DNA from: Clostridiaceae bacterium
Lineage (GTDB): Bacteria; Bacillota; Clostridia; Oscillospirales; Butyricicoccaceae
Length of the DNA stretch: 15,025 nt
NCBI GenBank assembly: GCA_016293155.1
Contig: JAEDEU010000034.1
Span: forward strand, 1-15,025
Direction: 5' to 3'
The notes beneath the pieces are model-generated. The model was not told where the DNA came from. It saw only the letters and a program-made list of their open reading frames with translations, and searched no databases. Shown in pieces: positions 5,993 to 14,016 of this stretch (its first letter is position 1; each line of letters opens with the position of its first letter). The translations under genes were made by a program, and so were the position numbers.

Positions 5993-6921
5993 AGCTGTTC
6001 TCCGTTCCGAATGGCAGCCAGTACCGCCACACCGACTGCGTTGTCGCCCGACAGCTCCGGCTGAGCGAACTTTGCTCCGAACGCCTGCTGCATTGTCTGC
6101 TGAATCATGCGGTTAGACATCACACCGCCGGCGCACAAAACCGGAAGCGGATATTTCTTTCGCAGTTGTTCGGTCGCTGTAACAACGGCATTTTGAATTG
6201 TTTCGATTGTATACCGCGCGATAACCTCGGGTGCCGCGCCCTTTTGGACCAGCTGCTCCACCTTATTCTGCACACCGGACAGAGAAAAGACTCCGTCCTT
6301 TACTTTCGGTCGAAACGCCTTTTCCGGCTGCGTGCAGGCATTTGCCAGCACCTCAAGCTGTGCCCCCGCCGGAAAAGGTACGTTTAACAGCTTCCCCGCG
6401 CGGTCGATAATCTGGCCGGCCGCAAGATCGTTCGTGCCGCCGATTGCCCGGGCACGGATGATCTCATCCTCATCCGGCTCAACCAGCAGCAGCTCCGTCG
6501 TACCGCCGGAAAGATGCCATGCCAGAAACGGCTGCCGCAGCAGCTCCAGTGCATTTGCCGACAGAGCAGCCGCAGCCAGATGCCCCTGCTGATGGGATAC
6601 CGCATAAAACGGGATGCCGGAAAGATGCGCAAACGAGCGTGCAGTCCCCTCGCCCGCCAGAAAGCACGGCATATAGGAACCATCCACTGCGCGCGGTCGG
6701 GTACTCGCCGCAACGGCCATAAATTCTCCGTCCGGCAGCTGCGCAATCCGCTCCGGAAGATGCACAACATGCTGAAATAAAGCATCACTCTGGCGAAGCC
6801 CGATGCTCCCCTCGGGAACATCCAACAGCCTGCCAGAGTTTTTCCAGGTTGCCTTCTCCGAATCGAATACAGCCGCAGAGGTGCGGTAATTTGAGGTATC
6901 AATTCCAAGATAAAGCGACAT
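5989..6921 (-). CDS. TsaD/Kae1-like ASKHA-fold protein (peptidase M22-like paralog)
   Basis: A 310-residue member of the TsaD/Kae1/'glycoprotease' superfamily of ATP-grasping ASKHA-fold proteins. It shows the nucleotide-fold start YLGIDTSNYRTSAAVF (4-19), STRPRAVDGSYMPCF (73-87), HQQGH (110-114), LSGGTTEL (136-143) and SGDNAVGVA near 291-299. True TsaD, which with TsaB and TsaE makes the t6A modification of tRNA, has an HxEAH/HxEGH-type metal site. Here both histidines are kept, but the residue that is usually acidic is glutamine (Gln112), and the chain is somewhat short. I therefore read it as the Clostridial paralog commonly found between nusB and xseA, of unknown function, and not the housekeeping tsaD. 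The start overlaps the nusB stop as TAATG and the end overlaps xseA as ATGA. It could retain nucleotide binding; its substrate is unknown. Confidence 0.85.
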   Translation of the reverse strand: MSLYLGIDTSNYRTSAAVFDSEKATWKNSGRLLDVPEGSIGLRQSDALFQHVVHLPERIAQLPDGEFMAVAASTRPRAVDGSYMPCFLAGEGTARSFAHLSGIPFYAVSHQQGHLAAAALSANALELLRQPFLAWHLSGGTTELLLVEPDEDEIIRARAIGGTNDLAAGQIIDRAGKLLNVPFPAGAQLEVLANACTQPEKAFRPKVKDGVFSLSGVQNKVEQLVQKGAAPEVIARYTIETIQNAVVTATEQLRKKYPLPVLCAGGVMSNRMIQQTMQQAFGAKFAQPELSGDNAVGVAVLAAIRNGEQL

Positions 6922-7388
6922 TATTCTGCTGTCTCCTCAGGCACCTCTGCCTGTCCGCGCACAACACCGCCCAGTACGCCGTTGATAAACGACGATGCCT
7001 GCTCGGTATCATACTTCTTTGCCAGTTCCACTGCCTCGTTGATCGCAGCGCCCTCCGGCACATCCTCCACATATCTCATCTCATAGATGGCAAGACGCAG
7101 GATTGCGGTCGTCATTCTGGAAATACGGTTTGCATTCCAGTTCTGCGTATGAGCTGCAATCACCTCGTCCAGCTCCGCCAAATGACTGCCAACGCCGGCA
7201 ACAACCGAACAGATATAGTCCTTATGTGCGGCATCAAACATGTTGCGATAAAGATCTAATTCTTCAGCAATTGCGTTGAATTCCGCCTGCTCCAGACGGC
7301 TCGGCAGGACCTCATCGGTCTCAAACTGCTTAAATCCCAATTCAAAAATCAGATGCAATGCGACTTCGCGCGCTTCTTTTCTGCCCAC
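6921..7388 (-). CDS. nusB: Transcription antitermination factor NusB
   Basis: Binds boxA RNA together with ribosomal protein S10 and promotes antitermination of rRNA operons. It has 155 residues, slightly longer than the usual 130-145 because of an extended acidic tail (EVPEETAE). The N-terminal helix GRKEAREVALHLIFEL is typical, as are NRISRMTTAILRLAIYEMRY and INEAVELAKKYD...SFINGVLGGV in the C-terminal half. The start is GTG at 7386-7388 with GGAGG at 7396-7400, seven bases upstream. It is the first gene after a promoter with a perfect TATAAT and appears to head the unit that runs through tlyA. Confidence 0.96.
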   Translation of the reverse strand: MGRKEAREVALHLIFELGFKQFETDEVLPSRLEQAEFNAIAEELDLYRNMFDAAHKDYICSVVAGVGSHLAELDEVIAAHTQNWNANRISRMTTAILRLAIYEMRYVEDVPEGAAINEAVELAKKYDTEQASSFINGVLGGVVRGQAEVPEETAE

Positions 7389-7440
7389 AGATAAACCTCC
7401 GTCAAATCTGGTTTGATTTGTTCTCGATATTATTTATTTT

Positions 7441-7469
7441 ATTATAATCAACTTACAGGGGAAAAACAA
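7441..7469 (-). promoter_or_regulatory. Promoter of the nusB-to-tlyA operon
   Basis: On the minus strand TATAAT (7441-7446) matches the -10 consensus perfectly and is placed 17 bases from TTGTTT (7464-7469), which matches three of six -35 positions. The sequence around the -10 is very A/T rich. Transcription would start near 7434, about 45 bases before the nusB GTG. A weak stem, CAGGG with CCCTG around a nine-base loop, overlaps the -35 box but has no T-run after it, so I do not call a terminator for the upstream folate block. Confidence 0.7.
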
Positions 7470-7494
7470 CCCTGATTCTACATGTTTTTCGATA

Positions 7495-8310
7495 TTATCC
7501 AAGTTCTTCCCGCAGCTGCTGCATGGTTTTGTGCAGATACGGATGTACAAAATGCGGTGCAAGCTGCACCATCGGGTCAAGCACAAACGCACGCTTTGGA
7601 ATTTCCGGATGCGGTACATTCAGCCGCTCACTGTCCAGCACCAGATCGTCGTAAAACAGCAAATCCAGATCCAGCGTTCTCGGTCCCCAGTGAATCAGAC
7701 GCTCCCGCTTCGCATCGTGCTCAATGCGCTGCATCACATCCAGCAGTGCCAGCGGCGTCAGCAGCGTGCGGACTTCCACCGCACTGTTCACAAAATCATC
7801 CTGTTCCACTCCGCCATATGGCTTGGTCGTGATAAAATCCGCTGCTTTGCACACTTGAATCGCTTCGTGACGTTCCAATGCATCCAACGCATCCCGCAGA
7901 TATTTCGCCTTGTCACCCATATTGGAACCGAGTGCGATAAAGGCACGGTGCCAGCCGCGCCGAATGGACACTCCAACCGATTTCAGCGGAAGTCCGACCG
8001 GTGCCCATGGCTTGCGGATGGTCAGGAGAATGGAATCAATCAGAGGATAGGCCAGCAGTACACATTGAGCCAGCTGTTCTGCCGCTGTCTCAATGAGCTG
8101 TACCGTGTGATGATGCATCCACTCCGTACAAAATGCGCAGACCTCGCCGTAATTGACCGACTGCGTCAAATCATCCGTGCGTCCGGCTTTGGATAAATCC
8201 AAATACAGCTCCATGCTGAGGACAAATTTCTGTCCCAGTCGATTTTCCTCCGGAAAAACGCCGTGACGGGCGAATACCTCTAGTTCTTCTATAATAATCT
8301 TATCCATCAT
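7495..8310 (-). CDS. folBK: Fused dihydroneopterin aldolase and HPPK (FolB-FolK)
   Basis: A two-domain folate enzyme. The N-terminal FolB part (about 1-118) converts dihydroneopterin to 6-hydroxymethyl-dihydropterin: MDKIIIEELEVFARHGVFPEE (2-22), VNYGEV (52-57) and the catalytic-lysine region TIRKPWAP (97-104). The C-terminal FolK part (about 121-271) pyrophosphorylates that product from ATP: FIALGSNMGD (124-133), TTKPYGGVEQDDFVNSAVEV (161-180), the Mg-binding RTLDLDLL (211-218) and LNVPHPEIPKRAFVLDP (230-246). Fusion couples consecutive steps just before FolP, whose gene is directly upstream. Two adjacent ATG codons exist. An AGGG at 8314-8317 is only three bases from the first but six from the second (8305-8307), so the true start may be one codon later. 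This is the last gene before the promoter gap. Confidence 0.96.
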   Translation of the reverse strand: MMDKIIIEELEVFARHGVFPEENRLGQKFVLSMELYLDLSKAGRTDDLTQSVNYGEVCAFCTEWMHHHTVQLIETAAEQLAQCVLLAYPLIDSILLTIRKPWAPVGLPLKSVGVSIRRGWHRAFIALGSNMGDKAKYLRDALDALERHEAIQVCKAADFITTKPYGGVEQDDFVNSAVEVRTLLTPLALLDVMQRIEHDAKRERLIHWGPRTLDLDLLFYDDLVLDSERLNVPHPEIPKRAFVLDPMVQLAPHFVHPYLHKTMQQLREELG

Positions 8311-8318
8311 GTTCCCTG

Positions 8319-9125
8319 TTAAGCCTTCAAAATTGCTTCCGTCATACGAATTGCGCGGACATTTGCCTTGACATTGTGCACGCGGACAAACGCGCAGCCC
8401 TTCATAACGCCCATAACGGTTGTCGCAAGTGTACCTTCCTCACGCTCCTGCGCGGGCAGATTCAGTGTCAGACCAATCATGGATTTGCGCGATGTGCCCA
8501 GAAGCACCGGATAACCCAGCTCATTTAAGATTTCCAGATGATTCATCAGCTGAAGATTATGCTCATAGGTTTTTCCAAATCCGATGCCCGGGTCGAGAAT
8601 AATCTTTTCATCCGGAATGTTTGCCTCCTTTGCCAGCGCAACGCATTCCCGCAGATCGGAAACCACATCTTCCAGATAGTTTTCATATACCGCTTCGGTA
8701 CGATTGTGCATCAGACAGCACGGTACGCCCGCTTTTGCAATGATATCACCCATATTGGCATCATATTTCAGCCCCCAGATGTCATTGACCAGATCCGCAC
8801 CCGCTTCCAGAGCAGCGGAAGCAACCGCACTCTTATACGTATCCACGGATACCGGAATGTCAAATCGAGCCTTTACGGCTTCGATCATCGGCGCAACACG
8901 TTCCATTTCTTCCGCGTCGCTCAGTTTTGTATAACCGGGGCGGGTGGATTCGCCTCCGATATCAATGATTGCTGCCCCGTCTGCGATCATTTCCTCCGTA
9001 TGTGCCAGTGCAGCATCCAGCCGATTCCATTTGCCGCCGTCCGAAAACGAATCCGGCGTAACATTCAAAATACCCATTACATAGGTATGCTGATCCAGAT
9101 TAAATTCGTGATTACCGATTTTCAT
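8319..9125 (-). CDS. folP: Dihydropteroate synthase
   Basis: Joins 6-hydroxymethyl-dihydropterin pyrophosphate to p-aminobenzoate to form dihydropteroate; it is the target of sulfonamides. It has 268 residues, normal length for this TIM-barrel enzyme. Motifs in order are GILNVTPDSFSDGG (18-31), DIGGESTRPG (55-64), SVDT (93-96), VNDIWG (113-118), LDPGIGFGK (177-185), GTSRKS (210-215) and RVHNV (248-252). All pterin and phosphate contacts that I can recognise are kept. The start is ATG at 9123-9125 with GGAG five bases upstream. The gene ends eight bases before the folB-folK fusion. Confidence 0.97.
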   Translation of the reverse strand: MKIGNHEFNLDQHTYVMGILNVTPDSFSDGGKWNRLDAALAHTEEMIADGAAIIDIGGESTRPGYTKLSDAEEMERVAPMIEAVKARFDIPVSVDTYKSAVASAALEAGADLVNDIWGLKYDANMGDIIAKAGVPCCLMHNRTEAVYENYLEDVVSDLRECVALAKEANIPDEKIILDPGIGFGKTYEHNLQLMNHLEILNELGYPVLLGTSRKSMIGLTLNLPAQEREEGTLATTVMGVMKGCAFVRVHNVKANVRAIRMTEAILKA

Positions 9126-9138
9126 AAAAACTCCGATC

Positions 9139-9618
9139 TCAAAGTGTTATCGTATGATTGCGGCGTTCCGCTGACCAGTTACAGCTATCCTGCGCCCGGC
9201 AGCAGAAGCATAAACGGGAAATCCGATCTGCTTCACGCAATGCCTGTGCGAAGGTTTGTACCGTTTGCTGTTCTTTTCTGCGGTGATCCAGAATTGCAGA
9301 GATAATCTCCTCGCAGTCCTCCGAAAAGCCGCAGTCCTCCAGAATTTCAGTCGCAAGCTCCGCGCCGGCCAGCTGATGCGGTCTGCCGCCGGCCAGCTCC
9401 TCGGCCCGTCCAATATCATGCAGCAGCGCCGCCGCGTAAATCTGCGGCTTTTCTGCCGGAATCTGATTTTCCAGACAGAGAAGATAGCAGATTCGTGCGA
9501 CATCCAGCAAATGCTGCATTCCATGTCTGCAATAAATTCGCTTCTGTTCCAGTTGGTCAATCTGCTCGACGGCGTGGACAAACGCCGGATGTCGGAGGAT
9601 TCGGTCTATTCGTTGCAT
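9139..9618 (-). CDS. HD-domain phosphohydrolase of the folate cluster
   Basis: A 159-residue HD-superfamily protein. Metal-ligand candidates in order are RHGMQHLLDVAR (31-42, His32 or His36), the HD doublet in AAALLHDIGRAEE (62-74, His67-Asp68), His81, His112 and Asp131 in READRISR (128-135). Such proteins are recurrently placed next to folE, folP and folK in Clostridia, and here it sits between folC and folP. A role in dephosphorylating a pterin intermediate such as dihydroneopterin triphosphate is plausible but not shown by sequence. The tail is cysteine-rich (CFCCRAQDSC, 137-146). The start is ATG at 9616-9618, with only a weak ribosome site (AAGGGA). Confidence 0.85.
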   Translation of the reverse strand: MQRIDRILRHPAFVHAVEQIDQLEQKRIYCRHGMQHLLDVARICYLLCLENQIPAEKPQIYAAALLHDIGRAEELAGGRPHQLAGAELATEILEDCGFSEDCEEIISAILDHRRKEQQTVQTFAQALREADRISRLCFCCRAQDSCNWSAERRNHTITL

Positions 9619-9635
9619 ACGCTATCCCTTCGATG

Positions 9636-10916
9636 TTATTTATCCTGCTTCCAGGATCGTTTCACCTCAGCCAGATAAGAAAGCGACCCAAAGGCAATGA
9701 CCGCCCCGTCTGTTCCGGCCGCCTGCACAGCCAGTCGAACAGCTGTCGGAATATCCCTGCACGCTGTGACATGGGGATTCACTCTTTCAATACAGTCCGC
9801 CAGCTCCTGCGCAGAGAGTGCACGCGGATTGGGCGGTGTAACGGTATAAATCTCCGCCGCCAGCGGACAGAGCATCTCTGCCGCCTTCGCATAATCCTTA
9901 TCTGCCAATACTCCCATTATATAGATCAAACGCCGGTTTGTAAAATAAAATTTAATGCACTCCAGCAAACGCTGCATTGCATTGGGATTGTGCGCCCCGT
10001 CCAGAATGAAATCCGGTCGGGTGCCGAGCCGCTCAAACCGCCCCGGCCAGCAAACCGTTTGCAGCCCTTCCTGAATGGCGCTGTCAGGAATATGATAGCC
10101 GCAACCACGCAGTGCGCATACGGCATCCACTGCCGCCATTGCGTTGTCCAGCTGGTATTTTCCGGCAAGCGGCAGCGTCAGCTCCAAGCCGCGATAGCAA
10201 AACCGCTGTCCGTCGAGCTGCTGCTCTTTCAAACAAAGTTCAGCCGGTTCGGTTACAGCAAAGCTGCTTTTCCGGATTTCGGCAATATTTCGAATGACCT
10301 CTATTACCTCAGCACGCTGATTCTGGCATATGACAGCGGTATTGGGTTTGATAATGCCGCCCTTTACCGCTGCAATTTCTTCCACAGTATCACCCAAAAA
10401 TCCGGTGTGATCCAGACCGATGGATGTAATAATACTGACCAGTGTTGTCGAAACCACATTGGTCGCATCCTCAGCTCCGCCCATGCCGGTTTCCAGTGCA
10501 ACCAGCTCACAGTTCTGCTCTGCAAAATACAGAAATGCGAGCGCGGTTTCCACTTCGAATACAGTCGGAATGGGGCGCTGCTCCGCCTGCATCTGTTCGA
10601 TCACCGCACGGATTCGTGTTACGCAGTCTGCAAATGCCTCCGGAGAAATCATTTCTCCGTCAATCATAAACTTTTCCCGCGATTCAAAAACCTCCGGAGA
10701 GGTGTATTTTCCCGTTTTGTAGCCCGCAGCGGTCAGAATTGATGCTGTCATTGTGAGCGTCGCACCCTTGCCATTGGTTCCCGCGGCGTGGATAAAGCGC
10801 AGACGGTCCTGCGGGTTGCCCAGCCGCCGGAGCAGCTCCCGAATCGGTTCCAGCCCGAGAATGATTCCGCTGCCCGCGATTTGAGATAAATATTCGTTTG
10901 CCTGCTTTTCGTTCAT
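9636..10916 (-). CDS. folC: Folylpolyglutamate synthase / dihydrofolate synthase
   Basis: A Mur-ligase-type ATP-dependent enzyme that adds glutamate to dihydropteroate (making dihydrofolate) and then further glutamates to folates, keeping them in the cell. It has 426 residues, the normal length. It shows the P-loop AGTNGKGATLT (45-55), YTSPEVFESREKF (71-83), LETGMGGAEDATNVV (141-155), IGLDHTGFLGDTVEEIA (166-182), Lys185 at the usual carbamylated-lysine region, PGRFE (291-295) and LDGAHNPNA (305-313). The family's EK pair before GI is VK here. Start ATG is at 10914-10916, one base after the sbcC stop. Whether it has both activities cannot be told from sequence, but in Clostridia a single FolC usually does. 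Confidence 0.96.
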   Translation of the reverse strand: MNEKQANEYLSQIAGSGIILGLEPIRELLRRLGNPQDRLRFIHAAGTNGKGATLTMTASILTAAGYKTGKYTSPEVFESREKFMIDGEMISPEAFADCVTRIRAVIEQMQAEQRPIPTVFEVETALAFLYFAEQNCELVALETGMGGAEDATNVVSTTLVSIITSIGLDHTGFLGDTVEEIAAVKGGIIKPNTAVICQNQRAEVIEVIRNIAEIRKSSFAVTEPAELCLKEQQLDGQRFCYRGLELTLPLAGKYQLDNAMAAVDAVCALRGCGYHIPDSAIQEGLQTVCWPGRFERLGTRPDFILDGAHNPNAMQRLLECIKFYFTNRRLIYIMGVLADKDYAKAAEMLCPLAAEIYTVTPPNPRALSAQELADCIERVNPHVTACRDIPTAVRLAVQAAGTDGAVIAFGSLSYLAEVKRSWKQDK

Positions 10917-10917
10917 A

Positions 10918-13900
10918 TTACACCTGCTCCATTCGGATCGTACTTCCGCCGCGTCCCTTCTGAACGACCAGCTGTGTACCGATCCGTTCTTTCAGCTCGC
11001 TGACGTGGGAAATAATACCGACCAGTCGCTCTCCATCGGCAAGCTGCTGCAATGTAGCAATCGCCCGCTCTAAAGACTCCGCATCCAGCGCACCAAAGCC
11101 CTCGTCAATCAGCATCATATCCAGCCGGATGCCGCCGGAGGTCTGCTGAATGATGTCCGACATACCAAGCGCCAGTGCCAGAGAGGCTTCAAACGACTCT
11201 CCGCCCGACAGCGAACAAACATCACGATTCTTTCCGGTGTAGTAATCCAGTACATCCAGATCCAATCCGGTCTGTGCCGCACCGCCGGAGGATTCCTTTT
11301 TTCGCACGAAACGATACCGCCCGCCGCTCATCAGGCTGAGTCTTTGATTGGCGCGTACCAGAATCTGCTCGAAGTATGCCGCCTGTACATAGCGTTCAAA
11401 GGACAAGCGCTGCTTTCCGGTCAGATGACCATTCGCCGTATCAGAAAGACTGCGCAGCGTGAGATATTCCTGTGTGCTGTTTTGATATTCCGCGCACAGA
11501 GCGGACAGCTTTTTTTGCACTGCCTGATTGGTCAGATAACGGTTTTCCAGCACAGAATATGCTGTTCTCTCCTGCTCCAGCGCTTCCTGCATCTGTGCGA
11601 GCTGTGCGCGTTTTGGCTCAATATCAGTGATGTGCAGGTTCTGTACATCCTGTGTCAGCGTTTGCACCAGCATATTAACTGCCTGTACATCGGTTTCATA
11701 TTGGCTGAGCGTCTGCTGAAACAGCTGAAGCTCAGCTTCCGGCAGAAATACACGCCGGCAGGAATCAACATCGGGAAATCCTGCCTGTGCCAACAGTTCC
11801 TGAACCTGCTGTCGTGCGGTCTGCTCCGCCTGCTGCTCGCTGTGAAGCGCGGCATTCAGTTCGGTCAGCTGACCGTTCCACTCCAAAATAGTACGCCGCA
11901 GCTTCTCCTGTGCAGTTGTCAGCGCCTGCTGATCCGCCTCAAACTGCTGTATCTTTGCAGCATTGTGCCGAAAGATGCGCTGTGCTTCGGCCGCAGTATC
12001 ATATACCAACTGTTTTGTAACCATTTGCACTGCGGTACTGCTCTGTGTCAGCTGTTCCTGATATTGCCGCACACCCTGCTCCAACACTGCAATCTGCTGC
12101 TGCATCGCTTCCTGTTCACGGTCGAGTTCCTGCACGCGCCGTTGGCACTGCTCCTGAGCAGCAAGATTTGTTTGTAGCTCACGAAGCCGGATTTGCAGCT
12201 TCGTCAGCTCGTTTTTCCACAGGAGCAAACGGCAGTGAAGCTGTTCCGTCAGCTGTTCTGCTGTGACCGGTTCCCCGAGCAGCTCCGTACACTGTTCGGT
12301 CAGCAGCTGCCGATTTTGTTCAAACCGCTGAGTCTCTGCTGCCGTCTTTTGACTGAGTTCTTCGCACTGACTGCGCGCTTCTTCTGCTTTTGCGCGTGTG
12401 AGCTGTACCTCCTGTTCGCTCGGAGCATCCTGAATCAGCTGTGCCGGCTGCGGATGCTGCTTGGAACCACACACGGGACACGGGACATCCGGTTCCAGCT
12501 GCTGCGCCAGAATACCGGACTGTTCCATTAAAAACAGGCGAAAAATGCGGTCATGGTGGGTTTGCAGCAGCTGATACTGCTGCATAGCGGTCTGAAAAAT
12601 GCGCTGTAGGGTATCGCGTTTCTTCCCGATCTGTTCATTTTGCTTCCATGCGATTTGTATTTTCTTCGCCGCGCGGATGGATTCCTCACACTGACGAATA
12701 TTTGCAGCGCAGCGCTCTGCCAGCAGAGCAGTCTGCGGATACTGATCCGCTGCCTGTGCCAGAACTGCGCGTTCCTGAATCGCACGCTCTCTCGTTCCCT
12801 GCATCTGCTCCAGACGGATTGTAAATGCAGTCAACTGCTGCTGTATTTTCTGCATCTGTGCTCGTTCCGCCTCGCGTTGCTGATAGAGCGGGAACTGAGA
12901 CTGCAACATCAGCGTATCGCGGCGCAGCTGCTCTATTTCCGGAAGCTGCGTGTCCATCTGTTCCGACTGCGCTTCATATCGGCTCAGTTGCTGCTGATAC
13001 TGTTCCGCGCTTCGTTTTCCGTCCCGAATTGTCTGTTGAATCCGGCAGATCTTTTTCTGAAGCGCTTCCAGTGTGCTCTGAGCCTGCATAACGCCCGCAG
13101 CTTTTTTCGCCAGCGAAATCTGTTCCGCAATCGCTTCCGCCTGCGCTTCTTTCTGCTTCAATTGTGCCTGACGCTGCTTTGTCTGCTCCAGCCGTTCCAG
13201 CTGTTGATTTTGCCCGATTAGGCGAACAATTTCTGCATTTTTGTCCATAACCGCATGATTACGCTGCTCAATCTCCGTCTGCTTTTCCGCCAGCAGTCTT
13301 GCATCCTGTTCCAGCCAGTTTTGCAGCTGTTCCTGCAATGCTCCGATATCCGTATCGGGTTCAATTGCATCTCCTACCGGAACAATGCTCTCGATCAGTT
13401 GTCGTATTTTTACTTCTTGTAGGCGGTATTCCTGCTCCAGAGCGCGTGTGCGTTCCTTCAGCCTTTCCTGAAAATTCAAATACAGGCTAGTATCGAAAAT
13501 CTGCCGAAAAATCTCGCTGCGCTGATCTGTTTTGGCAAGCAGCAGCCGCAGAAAATCGCCCTGTGCAATCATGGCAATCTGTGTGAACTGCTCATAGGTC
13601 ACGCCCAATATCTCATGCAGTCTGCGGGCTGCCTCGTTTTTATTGACAACCACCGTGCCATCCGGCAAGGTCAGCTCACACGAGGAGGGGCGCTTTGTCA
13701 TACCGGTTCCACGGGTTTTCGGGCGATCATACTCCGGACTGCGGCGGATTCGATAAACCTGCTCCCGATAGGAAAAGGTATAATCCACAAAGGTCTCTGT
13801 CGATGCCTGAGCAAAATCGCTCCGAAGCATTCTGGGCTGCTTTTTTCCGCCGCTGTCCTTTCCGTACAACGCAAAGCAGATCGCATCAAAAATCGTGGTT

Positions 13901-14016
13901 TTGCCGGCGCCGGTATCACCGGTAATCAGAAAAAGACCATGAAAGCTGCGAAAGTCGATTTCAGTCCGGTCTGCAAACGGACCGAATGCGCTGATGGTCA
14001 ATGTGATCGGTCTCAT
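10918..14016 (-). CDS. sbcC: SbcC, ATPase subunit of the SbcCD DNA nuclease
   Basis: An SMC-like ATPase (Rad50 relative) that works with SbcD to cleave hairpins, palindromes and protein-blocked DNA ends. It has 1032 residues. The N-terminal ATPase lobe carries Walker A GDTGAGKTT (33-41) and a Q-loop region near QFTQIAMIAQGDFLRLLL. Long, glutamine-rich coiled coils fill about 170-500 and 530-870. The zinc hook CPVC lies at 513-516, almost exactly in the middle, as expected for an antiparallel hairpin. The C-terminal lobe holds the signature LSGGESFEASLALALG (936-951), Walker B LDMMLIDEGFGALD (965-978) and the His loop ISH (1002-1004). The start overlaps the sbcD stop as ATGA. The protein looks complete. 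Confidence 0.97.
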   Translation of the reverse strand: MRPITLTISAFGPFADRTEIDFRSFHGLFLITGDTGAGKTTIFDAICFALYGKDSGGKKQPRMLRSDFAQASTETFVDYTFSYREQVYRIRRSPEYDRPKTRGTGMTKRPSSCELTLPDGTVVVNKNEAARRLHEILGVTYEQFTQIAMIAQGDFLRLLLAKTDQRSEIFRQIFDTSLYLNFQERLKERTRALEQEYRLQEVKIRQLIESIVPVGDAIEPDTDIGALQEQLQNWLEQDARLLAEKQTEIEQRNHAVMDKNAEIVRLIGQNQQLERLEQTKQRQAQLKQKEAQAEAIAEQISLAKKAAGVMQAQSTLEALQKKICRIQQTIRDGKRSAEQYQQQLSRYEAQSEQMDTQLPEIEQLRRDTLMLQSQFPLYQQREAERAQMQKIQQQLTAFTIRLEQMQGTRERAIQERAVLAQAADQYPQTALLAERCAANIRQCEESIRAAKKIQIAWKQNEQIGKKRDTLQRIFQTAMQQYQLLQTHHDRIFRLFLMEQSGILAQQLEPDVPCPVCGSKQHPQPAQLIQDAPSEQEVQLTRAKAEEARSQCEELSQKTAAETQRFEQNRQLLTEQCTELLGEPVTAEQLTEQLHCRLLLWKNELTKLQIRLRELQTNLAAQEQCQRRVQELDREQEAMQQQIAVLEQGVRQYQEQLTQSSTAVQMVTKQLVYDTAAEAQRIFRHNAAKIQQFEADQQALTTAQEKLRRTILEWNGQLTELNAALHSEQQAEQTARQQVQELLAQAGFPDVDSCRRVFLPEAELQLFQQTLSQYETDVQAVNMLVQTLTQDVQNLHITDIEPKRAQLAQMQEALEQERTAYSVLENRYLTNQAVQKKLSALCAEYQNSTQEYLTLRSLSDTANGHLTGKQRLSFERYVQAAYFEQILVRANQRLSLMSGGRYRFVRKKESSGGAAQTGLDLDVLDYYTGKNRDVCSLSGGESFEASLALALGMSDIIQQTSGGIRLDMMLIDEGFGALDAESLERAIATLQQLADGERLVGIISHVSELKERIGTQLVVQKGRGGSTIRMEQV

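Noticed and set aside
7461..7486. Intrinsic terminator after folB-folK
   Set aside because: The CAGGG/CCCTG stem has only five pairs and is not followed by a T-run on the minus strand; it overlaps the -35 box instead.
9495..10742. 415-codon plus-strand open frame
   Set aside because: It lies antisense to folC and the HD gene, both of which have complete family motifs; its product resembles no protein family.
12640..13221. Plus-strand frames rich in Leu, Arg and Cys
   Set aside because: They are reverse-strand shadows of the glutamine-rich SbcC coiled coil (CAG codons read as CTG).
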